Source: Hymenopus coronatus (Eukaryota > Arthropoda > Insecta > Mantodea > Hymenopodidae). Taken from it: a stretch of DNA of 64,000 bases. The stretch's first letter is position 1, and the number at the start of each line of letters is the position of its first letter. The notes under the pieces are model-generated. The model did not search any database, had not been told where the DNA came from, and was given only the letters and a program-made list of their open reading frames with translations. The translations under genes and the position numbers were made by a program. Of this stretch, positions 1 through 11,362 are shown piece by piece. The stretch spans positions 14,736,027-14,800,026 of the forward strand of contig CM060896.1 of the NCBI GenBank assembly GCA_030762935.1, in the 5' to 3' direction.

Positions 1-772
1 ACCCAGAATTCACTGGAAATAGACGTTTAGAGTCCCCAGTATCCAAAAAAAAAAAAAAGCATTTTCAGAAAAAGGTCCATGGGGGTATGTGCTTGAGTGC
101 GTGATAACTCAAAAACGATAAATCAATAAAATGCCAAACTTTGTATTTAAGTTTAGTATCTTCCAGGTATGCAACACAAACTACCCTCTACATGGAAAAA
201 ATTTAGAAAATTTTTATTTTCTCAAAAATGGGTCTAACGATTTTGACTAAAATACTGTATATCAAAGATATTTACATGGCAAATAAAATGTATATCTTGA
301 ATTTTCTAGGAATAGTCTCTAAAAATCTCTTTATTCTGAATGATTTTTGCTGAATTTTGCACAACTGGCAAATCATAAGAGATAGACAAAAAGTTAGTAT
401 ATAAAAAATGTGAATCATGTTAAAACACACAATTTATGTCATATTTATTTCTTTTATTGAATTGACCATTTCTGAGATGTTCCTTGTTATTTACTTCAGA
501 TTTAAAATATTTAAACTTTTTTTCACACTGAAAGTTGCAAACTCCTAGACCTGCATATGGATTTCAACCACATGGCAACTGGCTTTTAAAAGATATGATA
601 TCATTCTAGCCTACTGTATTCTCTTATTTTCCTTCTACTTACAAGAAAGCATGTAATTAAGACAATTTCTGCTAATGCATTTTTCAATTATCATAAAGCA
701 GATATAAGAATAACAATATATTTGTTACAGTGATGTAGAAAAAGTCATGTGAATGGAACATATCAGATTTTT
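1..772 (+). mobile_element. HINE copy 1 (5' end outside window)
   Basis: The copy begins about 50 bases inside the consensus and runs to the terminal CATGTGAATGGAACATATCAGA followed by T's. It shows the internal landmarks in order: the run of A's before GCATTTTCAGAAAAAGGTCC, the AACTCAAAAACGA block, a degenerate ACCAAACTTTGTATTTAAG dyad, the CTCAAAAATGG / ACGATTTTGA block, and the TAAAATGTATATCTTGAATT block. The 3' half belongs to subgroup B (CACATGGCAACTGGCTTTTAAAAG). It has no coding capacity. The family assignment rests on comparison with the other copies in this window. Confidence 0.8.
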
Positions 773-1464
773 CATGTTTTCAGAATATATGTATATTAAT
801 GGATTTGCATAGTTTTATTTAGTAGTATATGCACTGAAAGTATTGACGGAACTTATGTCAGAATTGTGTTTTTACTTTTCCAAGATCTTCAAAAGGAAGT
901 AAGACTAATGAGACAAATGACTTCTAGTTTGCTATAGATCCACCCACCAGATTTTGGTATTAATGCTACTTTAGACATCTGCCAAAGGGAGTACCTGCAA
1001 GCCAGGTATGGTCTAAAAATCCTTATTAGGACCAGATAAGAAAACTCCTGCCCTAGAAATGTTGCGTCCACTCCTGGGCTTGAGTAAATGAGGAAATGAA
1101 GTATTTCTCAACTTATGTACCTGTTGTGTAATTTCTTGCTAGTCAATTTCAAATGCCATCGAGTTCACCTGGGTATCAGTGATCTCCAAGTCAGGAAAGC
1201 AGGTCTTAAGGTCTTCATTGGGAGCTTCCAGAGAACCCAGTCTAGATCTAGTATCTAAATTCAGCAGTCAGTACAGTCCAGTTTTTCATTTTCTATGGAG
1301 CTATAGAAATGTCTCGAAATTCTGAAAGACCTCCTTAATTTTGTCTTACTAAACCTCTGGGCTGAAGCATAGTTAATTGAAACCTGTGCACTAAATGTTA
1401 CTACCTTCAGGAACAATTCCCATCCACCAGATCATCACCTCAATCTTTTGGACAGATCCAGTTG
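773..1464. other. Unassigned unique sequence
   Basis: AT-rich sequence between two HINE copies. I see no open frame of note, tRNA-like box, terminal repeat or coding motif in it. Confidence 0.4.
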
Positions 1465-2370
1465 TTTTTACTTTCTCTTGCCCCGTATGTACAGTGTACA
1501 TAGGGATAGAGAAGTATTGCATTCCACCCAAAAATTTGATGTGGAGATTTCACTGGAAATACATGTTTTAGGACCCCCTGAATCCAAAAAAAGTATTTCC
1601 AGAAAAAGGTCTGTGTGTGTGTGTGTATGTGTCCATGTGTCTGTGAACATGATAACTCAAAAACGAAAAGTAGCTAAAATACCAAACTTGTTATTTAAGT
1701 CCAGTATCTTCCAGGGATGCGACACAAAGATTTTGAGAAAAATCCCCCCACCCCGAACTACCCTTTACATGAACTTTTTTCGAAAATTTTGATTTTCTTA
1801 AAAATGGCTCTAACGATTTTGATTAAAATATTGTATATTAAAGATATTTACCTGACAAATAAAATGTATATCTTGAATTTTCTGGGAATATCTTCTGAAG
1901 ACTGTTTATTCTGGATGAATTTTGCTTAATTTGGCATAACTAATAAACCGTAAGAGATAGACAAAAACTTACTATACAAAAACTGTAGGCCTTGTTAAAA
2001 TACACAATTTATGCAAATACATTTTTTTTGTGGAGCTTACCGTTTTCGAGGTATTCATTGTTATTAGTTTCAGTTGTGAAGTACTTATACTTTTCTCAGA
2101 CGGGAATGTCCGTTTTTCTTTTGTTCTACTCCTGGCCAAGAAAAGAAGCAATTTGTAATGACAATCGCTTAACGAAAGATTTTAAAACATTTGACTATCG
2201 ATTTAGCTTAGTGTGTTCCCTTATTTTCTTCCTACTTATAAGGAACTAAGTAATAAGAACATTGTGCTGAATACCTCAATTAACAAGGTGCAGAAAGAAG
2301 AATAATCTTATGTAAGAAGTTTGTAGAACGGCTAGAGAAAGTCATGTGAGTGTAACACATAAGATTTTTT
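1465..2370 (+). mobile_element. HINE copy 2, full length, subgroup B
   Basis: Both ends are present. It starts at TTTTTACTTTCTCT with a decayed palindrome around GTACAGTGTACATAG, and ends at GAGAAAGTCATGTGAGTG..ACACATAAGATTTTTT. The (GT)n tract is short (about 1612-1640). The 3' half carries the subgroup B marker CTCCTGGCCAAGAAAAGAAG. A 114-codon open frame at the 5' end is only a reading of the repeat and recurs in other copies. Flanking T's on both sides fit insertion into a T-run. Confidence 0.82.
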
Positions 2371-2801
2371 AAATACACATTTATATATTGCATCTCAGTA
2401 ATAGTATAGAAAATTAAATCATCAATGTTGGTAATTTCAAATTTTTTAATGGTATAGAAAGTTTTCATTTTGAGTGAACACTTTACATAACTTTAAACCT
2501 TGTAACATTCACTGCCACAAAAGCTGATGGTAGTTTCTTAAAATATTTTATGCAAATATACCCAAATATTTTTTAATCATACAATGTCATTATTAAATGC
2601 CAGCCAATAAAAGACAATATAAAGAAACCTTATTAAGCGCTGTGCTGTGCAAGTGTGAGACCCAGTTGGGTTAACAGTTCTAGATCCCAAGGGCTACATG
2701 GTACGGTGATAGAAAAGTTGTGCATAAGGCCTATTTATTTATTAGATTACTTTATTGAATCACTCAATTGTGCATTTATATTAATAACATTGTGCAGTTT
2801 A
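2371..2801. other. Unassigned AT-rich spacer
   Basis: Short AT-rich interval between HINE copies 2 and 3. No coding or repeat signal recognised. Confidence 0.35.
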
Positions 2802-4224
2802 TTACCTCTTCTAGCAGGTATGTACAGTGAACATAGATGGAGAAGGTATTGTATTCTTCCCAAAAATTTGATACTGAATTTGCACATGTTTTTAGAACCC
2901 TTGAATCCAAAAAAGCATTTTTAAAAATGCACGTGGGTGGATGCGTGCCTGCAACATAACTCAAATATGCAAAATCGGTTAAATACCAAATGGTTTGTGC
3001 AGTATTTTCCAAAGATATGACACAAAGATTTTCAAGAAATTCCTCCCATTTCTAACCACTATGGAACATTTTTGTGCATTGTGTGCGTGCATGTGTTTAC
3101 AGCATAGCTCAAAAATGAAAAAAACACATTAAATACCAAACTTGTTTTTAAGTGTAGTGTCTTTCAAGGATGTGACACAAAGACTATCAAGAAAATCCCC
3201 CTCCCCGAACTATCCTTTAATGGAAAACTTTTTTAAAATATTGTTTTTCTCAAAAATGGCTGTAATGACTGGGAATGCTTCTAAAGACCTCTTCATTCTG
3301 GATGAATTTTGCATAACTATAAGAGATTGACAAAAACTTACTGCACAAGAAATGTAGATCTCATTAAAACCCATTATTTATGTCATATACAGGGTGTTTC
3401 AAAACGATACCAAATGAAGACATGGACCTTTTTGGTCATACCATACGTAATACGTGAATATCATTTTCAGCTTTAAATTCGGCACATACAAAAACTGCCA
3501 TAAAATCATCATGGGTTAGGCAGTTGTACATAACCAAATGGCACGTGCCTGGCCCACTCCAAGAGAAATGCCGGTTGGTAGCGAAGGTCCCAGTTGCGTG
3601 GTGTGGGCGTGGTTTGATAGACACACCAGTGCAGCTCAGGACACCTTAGTAATGGTAAACGTAGCATGTGGGTTTTCTTATGTGTTTTCTATAACATGTT
3701 TTGAGGTTGTTTACGTGGCATATGACAACTGTTGTTCCTTCGCTGCCTAATCCCAAACGTGTGCAATTTTTAAACACGTAAAAATTCAAATAGAAGAGTT
3801 TGAAAGTTGAAACATCAAGTTTCGTACAAGTCAAAGTGTAAGCTAATCGACTGCTATCTTTGTTTGGTGTCATTTTGAAACAGCGTGTATATTATTTATA
3901 GAGTTGATCATTTCTGAGATATTCCTTATTATTGGTTTCAATTGTAAGCTACATAACTTTTCTCAAACTGGAAGCAACCTTTTGTTTCATCTCTCTTTTG
4001 TTTTATTTCAATTGTTCACATTATGGTCAGCTTTTAAAAGATTTGATTATCACTTTAACCTAGCGCATTGCTTATTTTCCTTCTGTTTAGAAGGGAGAAA
4101 TTAATAAGATGAATACTGCTAATGGTTGTCTGAAATAGCATGACGTAGATAAAAGATTTATCTTTTGTAAGGAAAGATATTTAAAAGCTAGAGAAAGTCA
4201 TGTGAATAGAACACATCAGATTTT
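2802..4224 (+). mobile_element. HINE copy 3, diverged, split by a MITE
   Basis: The 5' end is a worn palindrome around AGGTATGTACAGTGAACATAG and the 3' end is AGAGAAAGTCATGTGAATAGAACACATCAGA. The segment with CATAGCTCAAAAATG and the dyad occurs twice (about 2955-3020 and 3100-3165), so an internal duplication has occurred. The unit is interrupted at its TTATGTCATATA motif by the transposon at 3390-3887. HINE sequence resumes with TATTATTTATAGAGTTGATC, which makes this one element split in two. Confidence 0.75.
3390..3887. mobile_element. 498-bp MITE with TA target duplication
   Basis: The left end reads CAGGGTGTTTCAAAACGATA. The inverted right end reads CACGCTGTTTCAAAATGACA. They match at most positions over about 24 bp. 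Both sides are flanked by TATA, fitting a TA (or TATA) duplication typical of Tc1/mariner-like elements. The body has no transposase frame. It interrupts a HINE copy, so it inserted later than that copy. The superfamily is inferred from end structure only. Confidence 0.7.
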
Positions 4225-4439
4225 GTAGTAAGTTTTCTGGTATCTCCTTTGAGATGATACATTCATATGTGAAAATGACCCCTCAGTAGCTACAGAAGTT
4301 ATTTGAGCAAACCTAAAACATACCAATTCAATCACTCTGCAACAGATTTTCACTTTGTGCAATTTTTGAAATGCTTCTAAGTAACGCCAATATCAAAACT
4401 TTTTGAAAGCACTATTTTACACTTTTGCCTAACTAATGA

Positions 4440-4640
4440 ACTCTTGTTTCTCTGGCACATTCTCCAGTCTTTGCATTGCTTCATCCATAATTTTCATTGA
4501 TTTCCTCAAAGACTGTCCTCTTTCTTGGAATGGCAGATCATGTATCTTGGCTGTAATGAAAGTTAAATCATTTCTCACTTCCATAGATTCTTGGCTGCTA
4601 CAACTGAAGATGTTTTATTCTCCAAAGTGTTGACCACCTT
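4440..4640 (-). pseudogene. Coding-like relic, possibly a spectrin-repeat protein
   Basis: The minus strand reads as protein-like sequence with one frameshift. It holds EVRNDLTFITAKIHDLPFQE, then SLRKSMKIMDEAMQRLENVP, then EKQEFIS and a stop. The composition is hydrophilic and helical with heptad-like spacing. It lies in the same orientation as the fragment at 5140-5404 and may derive from the same source gene, separated by a HINE fragment. Resemblance to spectrin-type helices is an impression. I cannot name the gene. It could be a retrocopy or an old exon of a host gene. Confidence 0.3.
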
Positions 4641-4821
4641 ATTTGTATTCAGAACATTTGAAGCATTAGTAAACTGCTGCTAAAACCTATGTCCCCCAAT
4701 TGATTATGATAGGTTGAAGTGGCAGAGGTGTATCTAGGGCTAATTTATTTATTAAGAAATATAGATTATTTTCTTAATTATAATCTTTTGATTAAAATGC
4801 TTGTACAATTATTTCAATTTT

Positions 4822-5045
4822 CTGTATTATGTACAGTAACTGGGGGAAGAATAATTTTACAGGAAATATATATTTTGAGACCTCTTAATAAAGTAGAATA
4901 ATAATAAAAAAGAAGCTTTGTATAAAAATATGTGTGTGCCTGCATTCTTGTGTGCATCTGTAACTCAAAAATGAAAAGTTGATTAAATACCAAACTTGGC
5001 ATTTGAGTTCAGCACCTTCCAAAGACACAATGCAAAGTCTTAATA
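4822..5045 (+). mobile_element. HINE fragment, degenerate 5' third
   Basis: Recognisable pieces are ATTATGTACAGTAAC, CAGGAAATATATATTTTGAG, a short GTGTGTG patch, AACTCAAAAATGAAAAGT and TACCAAACTTGGCATTTGAG, then AAAGACACAATGCAAAG. It stops before the GATTTTCTC block. It separates the two coding-like relics on the minus strand. Confidence 0.6.
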
Positions 5046-5139
5046 TCTTCATCAATTGTTATCACTTTATTATTAGATTGAATATCTTTATTTTATAAGT
5101 TTTGTGATATTCATTTCTGTTGACTCTTCCTTGCAGGAC

Positions 5140-5404
5140 ATTAAACCATTCCTCCATGCCATTAACACATTAGTCAGGCACTCTCACCATTACAACAAGC
5201 TCATCCACCTTCCTTTAAGGTCTTTCATTTCATTCACGCTGCCCAGAAGTTTGTCAGTTTTGGCCAAAGCTCTATCTTCATCATAGACATTTTCATCTTC
5301 ATAACTGCTTGCATCTTCTTCACCTTCACCATTCATGGTATGGATGTCAACTAGTAATGCTTTCATCATCTCTGTCTTAACTTTGTATTCCATTTGACAT
5401 TAGT
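5140..5404 (-). pseudogene. Coding-like relic, acidic helical segment
   Basis: On the minus strand a 67-codon open stretch includes VKTEMMKALLVDIHTMNGEG, an acidic run EEDASSYEDENVYDEDRALA and KTDKLLGSVNEMKDLKGRW. After a stop or frameshift, a second frame continues in protein-like fashion (LTNVLMAWRNGLMSCKEEST). The tryptophan spacing recalls a spectrin repeat, but I cannot assign a family with confidence. Stops in the continuation argue for a pseudogene. The frame is unrelated to HINE sequence. Confidence 0.35.
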
Positions 5405-5742
5405 GTGACAATAGCTGCAAAACAATTTTATTTCTTGTCTTTTCAACACTCATGCATCCACTGTCAGTTCTCTATAATCCAACTGTATTCTTCGAAGTCG
5501 ATGTCCCAACTGACTTCCTCTCGTCCCTGCCTGCCCTCCTTGTACAGCCTCCAGATATACACAGGGATGTTCTGGAGCTGTGGGAAGGTACACACAATTG
5601 GTTTTTTCTTTCCCTTTTTCTTTTGGGCTTGTTACGATTTAAATTGCATTCAGTTTATATCTTACTACCATAGGTACAACTTTGTAAGACTTTTATTTTA
5701 TATTGTAATCGATAATTCTATTTTGATATATCTTTTTACTTT

Positions 5743-6428
5743 CTCTATATGTACTATGTATATAGAGCAAAAAAAAAGCATTTTTAGAAAAATATCCAGC
5801 ATGTGTGTGTGTGTGTGCATGAGTGCGCACGTGCACGGGCGTGCAACACGAAGATTTTCGAGAAAATTCAACCACCCTCCACTATCGTTTACATGGAAAA
5901 ATTTTCGAAAATTTTGATTTTCTAAAAGATGGCTCTTAACGATTTTTATTAAAATATTGTATATTAAAGATATATATCTGACAAAGAAAATTATCTTGAA
6001 TTTTCTGGGAATAGCCTCTGAATACTACTGTATTCTGGATGAATTTTACAGAAATTTGCATAACTCGCAAACTGTTGGAGATAAACAAAAACTTGCGTAA
6101 AAGAAAATGTAGATCACATTAAAGCATACAATTATGTTATATACATTTTTTCGTGAAGTGCATCGTTTTTTAAATATTCCTTGTTATTGGTTTCAGCTTT
6201 AAAACACTTATATTTTCTCATACAGGAATATGTCATCTGCTGTCCATACAAACAAAGAAACTTCAGTCACGTAGCAACCATCTTTTTAGGAATACTTTAG
6301 CCTATGCTACTTCCTTATTTCCCTTCTACTTGCATGGAAGCAAGAAATAAGACTATTTCTGCTAATTTTTTCTCAATTAGCATAAAGTAAAATTAAGCAT
6401 AATGTGAATGGTACACGTCAGATTTTTT
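5743..6428 (+). mobile_element. HINE copy 5, internally deleted, subgroup A
   Basis: Starts TTTTTACTTTCTCTATATGT and ends ATGTGAATGGTACACGTCAGATTTTTT. The segment between the 5' palindrome and the A-run is missing, as is the block with the AACTCAAAAACGA and dyad motifs, so the copy is about 200 bp short. The 3' half has the subgroup A marker GTCCATACAAACAAAGAAAC. Its GT tract (about 5801-5817) is followed by GCACGTGCACGGGCGTGC. Confidence 0.78.
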
Positions 6429-6574
6429 GTTAAGAACTTTAGTATGTTATACTGGGAAACCTATTTTGCATCAGATTTTCTAATTAAATAAATTGTAAAG
6501 CAAAACTGCCCCTAATCAAAATATTATCCTAACACCCACAAATAACTTTTCAGTGAGAAAAACACTTAAATTCA

Positions 6575-6950
6575 AAAGTTAAAGATAAAATCCCAACAGA
6601 AAATAGAGCAGGAGTGAACTTGATAAATTGCTCAGACTGTGGAAAATTTTACACAAGGTAAACAAAAAGAAATTTGGCAACTAGGAGCAAGAAACATCTG
6701 AGGAACATAAAATTAAAACAGGAAGATAAATCAGCAGTGGCATGGCATTTTTGGAGAAAACATCACAACATAGAGAAGACCCTAGTTTTATTAAAAGGCA
6801 CAAGAAACAGTTGAGAGTTTGAAACCTGGGAGAATATCCACATCTGGAAGAACAAGGAACAATTGATGAATTTTGAAATCCTGCCTGGAGACATTCCAGG
6901 AGTTCCTAAATCCACTACCAGAGGCACACACTACCACAGTAATAACATTG
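6575..6950 (+). pseudogene. Penelope-like element relic: GIY-YIG endonuclease domain
   Basis: One frame reads through about 115 codons with two stops. Segments include AGVNLINCSDCGKFYTR, then TKRNLATRSKKHLRNIKLKQ, then SAVAWHFWRKHHNIEK, and ETWENIHIWKNKEQLMNF. This is the layout of the GIY-YIG endonuclease that forms the C-terminus of Penelope-like retroelements: a GIY-like triad (GVN), a YIG position (YTR), a conserved arginine in TKRNLATR and the catalytic glutamate in WENIHI. Loss of YIG and the in-frame stops show it is dead. No reverse transcriptase portion lies upstream, where HINE copy 5 ends, so it is 5'-truncated. Confidence 0.75.
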
Positions 6951-7287
6951 TATAATCTTGGCACCACCACTCGAAAAGTTGATTATGGAAGCAACGGCAC
7001 TTCTGAAACATGTTCTTAATGATAAGAGTAAAGTTTATTGACCTTTAAGCTGTTTTACAACATTGGAATTGGTTTTGTCAAACAATGTAAGTGATGGAAA
7101 TGTGTTACTATCAAGTCAAATCAATACTTATAATATACATCGCTGTCCCAAAGTCCTCATCACCTCAAGTAATAAGTACAGCTACTGCAAAACGTTTATA
7201 TTCTAATAAATAATTCTATTTTAATAATCTTTTGTGATAAGAATTTGTATATGCTATTCTGGCAAACCCATTTTGGATCACATTCTC
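6951..7287. other. Unassigned sequence, possible 3' tail of the GIY-YIG relic
   Basis: This stretch follows the endonuclease relic and precedes a long A-run. It may be the untranslated tail of that retroelement, but no motif proves it. Confidence 0.3.

Positions 7288-7316
<29 letters not shown>
7288..7316. repeat. A-homopolymer, 29 bases
   Basis: An uninterrupted run of A. It may be a retroposon tail or an expanded A-run such as the one inside HINE (GAATCCAAAAAAAGCATTTT); it lies just upstream of a HINE fragment. Confidence 0.9.
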
Positions 7317-7318
<2 letters not shown>

Positions 7319-7419
7319 TTTCAAAAAACCTTCCCTTAAAGGATGGGGTCAAGTTTATCACTCCACCCCGAAAGTTGAGGAGTTATGTTTGTTGAGGGTA
7401 GGGGGCTTATCTAGAGTAA

Positions 7420-7918
7420 ATATAGGAAGTACTGCATTCCCCTAAAATTCTATATATTTAAAAAAACATTTTAGAAAAGGGTAAATGAATATGTGTATGT
7501 GTTTGTGAACATCATGGTTCAAAAATGAAAAATTAGTTAAAAAAACAATTAAGTTTTTAAGTTCAGTATCTTGCCAAAATGTAACACAAAGATTTTCAGG
7601 AAAATCCTCCACCCCAAACTACACATTACATAGAATATTTTATTGAACTTTTTTGTTTTCTCAAAACCAGCTCTAACAATTTTGATTAAAGTATCATACA
7701 TTAAACAACATAGTTGTTCATAGTTAAACAACAATTAAGTTTTTAAGTTCATTATTTTCCCAAAATATAACACAAAGATTTTCAGGAAAATCCTCCACCC
7801 CAAACTACACATTACATAGAATATTTTATTGAAATTTTTTATTTTCTCAAAACCGGCTCTAACTGATTAAAGTATCATATTATAGATATTTACATGGCAA
7901 ATAAAATGTTTTTCTGTA
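7420..7918 (+). mobile_element. HINE fragment with internal 186-bp tandem duplication
   Basis: Begins near AGTACTGCATTCCCC and stops after GGCAAATAAAATGTTTTTC. The block from AATTAAGTTTTTAAGTTCA to the CTCTAAC..TTTTGATTAAAGTATCAT motif is present twice, at about 7545-7700 and 7731-7880. The two share private changes such as TACACATTACATAGAATATT. The duplication therefore arose in this copy rather than being inherited. Confidence 0.7.
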
Positions 7919-8164
7919 AATATTCTGTAAAGTGCTCTCCATTTGGAAAGAGTTTTATGTAAATGCGTATTACACAGGCCTGAACTAGCCCAGTTCCATA
8001 CCACAGGAAGAGGAAATAGATACATAGTGCATATCCACCTTGCACCATACATCACCAAACTACCTAGTCAAGCCCCGTATCCCGAAAGGTGATGGAAACA
8101 ATATGGAATTTTAAGGCCAGCCTATAACTCCAGATCTTAAACATTTAACTACTGTTCCTTGCTT

Positions 8165-8316
8165 AATATCTATAATAAAATGTGTAATATAGCTATTTCT
8201 GCAGGTGTGTCTCAATTAAAATGAACTAGATGGAAAAATATATTTTCATAAGAATAGTCTGTATGCTCACTAATAAATGATAGAGGATAGAGAAATTCAT
8301 GTGAATGTAACATTTT
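8165..8316 (+). mobile_element. HINE 3'-end fragment, degenerate
   Basis: The fragment includes TATTTCTGCAGGTGTGTCTC (consensus TATTTCTGCTAATTTTTTCTC) and ends GATAGAGAAATTCATGTGAATG..AACATTTTTT. It may be the remote 3' end of the fragment at 7420-7918, with about 250 bp of other sequence between. Confidence 0.5.
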
Positions 8317-8369
8317 TTGCAAGCAGCGCAAAATCCACAGTGCATACTGTCAGATGCAATTACATTTTT

Positions 8370-9222
8370 AAAAAAATCTGACATGTTCCATTCACATGAC
8401 TTTCCCTTCATCTCTGCAACAAATTATTGTTAAAAAGCTCATGCTTCTATTTACTTCATGCTAATCAAGAATTAGCAGAAAGTCTTATTACTTGCTTCCT
8501 TTTAAGTAGAAGCGAAATAATGGGTACCATAGGTTAAAGTGATAGTCAAAAGCTGGTTGCTATGTGACTGAAGTTCCTTTGTTTGTATGGACACGAGTTG
8601 ACAAATTCCTGTATGAGAAAAGTATAAGTGTTTTTAAACTGAAACCGAAAACAAGGAATATTTCAAAACGACCAACTCCAAGAAACAATGTATATAACAT
8701 AAATTGTATGTTTTAACATGCTCTACATTTTTGTGTGGTAAGTTTTTGTGTATCTGATACGGTTTAGCAGTTATGCAAAATTCCGTAAAATTCAACCAGA
8801 ATAAAGTAGTCTTCAGAGGCTATTCCCAGAAAATTCAAGATATACATTTTATTTGTCAGGTAAATATCTTTAATATACGATATTTTAATCAAAATCATTA
8901 GAGCTATTTTTGAGAAAATCAAAATTTTCAAATAAAAGGGTAGTTGGGGGTGGGGGGATTTTCTAGAAAATCTTCATGTCGCATCCTTGGAAGATGCTGA
9001 ACTTAAATACCAAGTTTGGTATTTAACAGACTTTTTTTAGCTATGCTGCCCACAGACACACACGCATACACACAGACACACACACATGGACATTTTTATA
9101 AAAATGCTTCTTTTGGATTCAGGGGGTCCCAAAACATATATTTTCCGTGAAATCTCGGTATCAAATTTTTGGGTGCATTCTCTATACACCATGTACATAG
9201 TATGTGTAGAGAAACTAAAAAT
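8370..9222 (-). mobile_element. HINE copy 7, full length, subgroup A
   Basis: The minus-strand copy enters at AAAAAAATCTGACATGTTCC and leaves at CATAGTATGTGTAGAGAAACTAAAAATG. It contains an imperfect CA tract (9055-9088) and the dyad (ACCAAGTTTGGTATTTAAC). The flanks are ACATTTTTAAAAA on the left and AAAAATGTATTT on the right, consistent with a duplicated A/T-run target. Confidence 0.83.
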
Positions 9223-10074
9223 GTATTTAAAATATAGGTAATAGTGTGCCTATATTAATAAATTATATAGCAAATTAAAAAGGAAATTCCAGTTAATAAG
9301 ACTATACAAAAGCTTAAAATATAATTTTTTAGCAATTTTTGCCATTTAGTCTCACTTTAATAAAAACCTTTTTCTGTTAAGTCCTTCTATGTTTAAAGAG
9401 AACAACATTTTTGATTTATTTATGAAAAAGAACATATGCCATTCATAACCATTTTCATAAGCTTATGAATGAGATTAAAAGTGCTATGATCATTTCTGCC
9501 AATTCTTTCATCCATGAAATAAGGTTGCCCAAAGAAATTTGGAACGCGTAATAAAAACAAGGAAGAAAAGAGAGAGCTAGAATATGTATAATTATAGCTG
9601 GAAATGAATCACTAGTGCTTATTTGCTTGAAAACTGCTGTGGTCTTTGCCAGTGAACTTCGTAGCTCTGTGGAGCAGACAAATTAGAAAGAAACCGGAGT
9701 GGGTCTGGTTATGTAGAAAAGAAGGTACAAAAATAAACCTGTCCTTACTCAGATTTTTGTAAGATAGGATGTGACAGCTGGATAGGATGCAAGGGATTTA
9801 TTAGCAAGTAGGAGCTTTGCTGGTCAAAAATAGATTTAGTACTAGTTGTTTACCAATACATCAGGTCATGGATTGCCCATGTTGTTTGGCTCAGGTAATA
9901 GGGGTGCATGGAAGCTGTTGTTATTTGTAGAACAAACACTCAACTTTGCTATATGGAATATAACATATACAGAATCTCTGGGAATTTAGAAATTTCATGT
10001 TAAATATGAATGTAATGGAATAGAAAATGAATTTAACCATATCAACTACCTAAAAAACTTGCAACTGTGTGTTC
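9223..10074. other. Unassigned unique sequence
   Basis: About 850 bp without HINE similarity, inverted ends or tRNA-like boxes. I checked both strands for protein-like reading and saw only short frames. Confidence 0.4.
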
Positions 10075-10886
10075 CTTTCTCTACACCTACTATATACATA
10101 GTGTACAGAGAAGGTATTGTATTCCACCCAAAAACTTGATACCGAGATTTCACCAGAAATACAAAAAGCATTTTCAGAAAAAGGTCTGTGTGTGTGTCTG
10201 TAAACAGTATAGTTCAAAAATGAAAAGACCATTGAATACCAAACCTGGTATTTAAGTTTGGTATATTTCAAGGATGCGACATGAAGATTTTCAAGAAAAT
10301 CCCCCCACCCCCAACTAAACTTTTTCAAAAATTTTGATTTTCTTAAAAATGGCTCTAATGATTTTGTTTAAAATATTGTATATTAAAGATATTTACCTGA
10401 CAAATAAAATATATATCTAGAATTTTTGGGGAAGGGCCTCTGAAGACTACTTCATTCCGGATGAATTTTACAGAATTTTGCATAACTGCTGAACTGAAAG
10501 AGATGGACAAAAACTTACCACACAAAAAATGTAGAGCAAGTTAAAACACACTATTTATAATATACATTTTTTTTTGTGGAGTTGATCGTTTTTTTCGATA
10601 TTCCTTGTTTTTGGTTTCAGCTTTGAAAAACTTATAATTTTCTCATACAGGAATCTGTCAACTCCTGTCCATACAAACAAAGGAACTTCAGTTACATAGC
10701 AACCACCTTTTGACTATCACTTTAACTTATGGTACTCCCTTATTTCGCCTCTACTTACAAGGAAGCAAGTAATAAGACTATTTCTGCTAATTTTTTCTCG
10801 ATTAGCATGAAGTAGATAGAAGCATAAGCTTTTTAACAATAATTTGTTACAGAGATGTAGAGAAAGTCATATGCCATGTGCCACAT
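10075..10886 (+). mobile_element. HINE copy 8, near full length, subgroup A
   Basis: Starts at TTTCTCTACACCTACTATAT with the palindrome partner CATAGTGTACAGAGAAGG. It ends abnormally: after GATGTAGAGAAAGTCAT the text becomes ATGCCATGTGCC instead of GTGAATGGAACAC. The segment naming the middle motif is slightly shortened (no CTGAATCC block). The GT tract is only five repeats. Confidence 0.8.
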
Positions 10887-11228
10887 ATGTGACGTTCCCC
10901 ACTGTGTAAGTGTGTGTTTGTGTATATATACTCCCCTACCTACTCACTTAAAACAGGTCACTTCACACACCTGTTTGTAGCGACGTCTGCTATAGTCGCT
11001 GCCTCAGCTTTGCTCAATCTCCGCTGACGTCGGCCAGTGAACATGAAATTTGACTCACTCAGGCTGGAGTAACAATAGGGGTAGTTATACTTCTAAATAT
11101 TACAACACACTTTAGCTTGTATATTTAAATTTATTTGTGACTAGAACCGTTTAACTATCCTGACAAGCACTTTGCCTCATATACTAAGTTACTCTATTTA
11201 CTAGCACTTCCTGCAACTTTTTGTCTCC

Positions 11229-11362
11229 GACGACTGAACTTTACATTGTATATCTTAGCAACTGAACATTCCGTTGTGCGCCTAGCAACTGAGTATTATG
11301 ATGTGCCTCTAGCAGCTGAGTATTACATTGTGTATATCAACCGACTTAACATTGTGTCCCAA
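11229..11362 (+). repeat. Degenerate 27-bp minisatellite, about 5 units
   Basis: Successive units read GCAACTGAACATTCCGTTGT, GCAACTGAGTATTATGATGT and GCAGCTGAGTATTACATTGT, with more diverged units at each end (GACGACTGAACTTTACATTG; CAACCGACTTAACATTGTGT). Because 27 is divisible by three, the array keeps a frame open and produces an artefactual repeated peptide. Confidence 0.7.

Noticed and set aside
1448..1792. 114-codon open frame, and similar 60-117-codon frames at 16081, 20307, 54206, 55685 and 62029
   Set aside because: They lie entirely in HINE copies, recur with the same peptide in many copies, differ in length according to indels, and have no domain. They are readings of a non-coding repeat.
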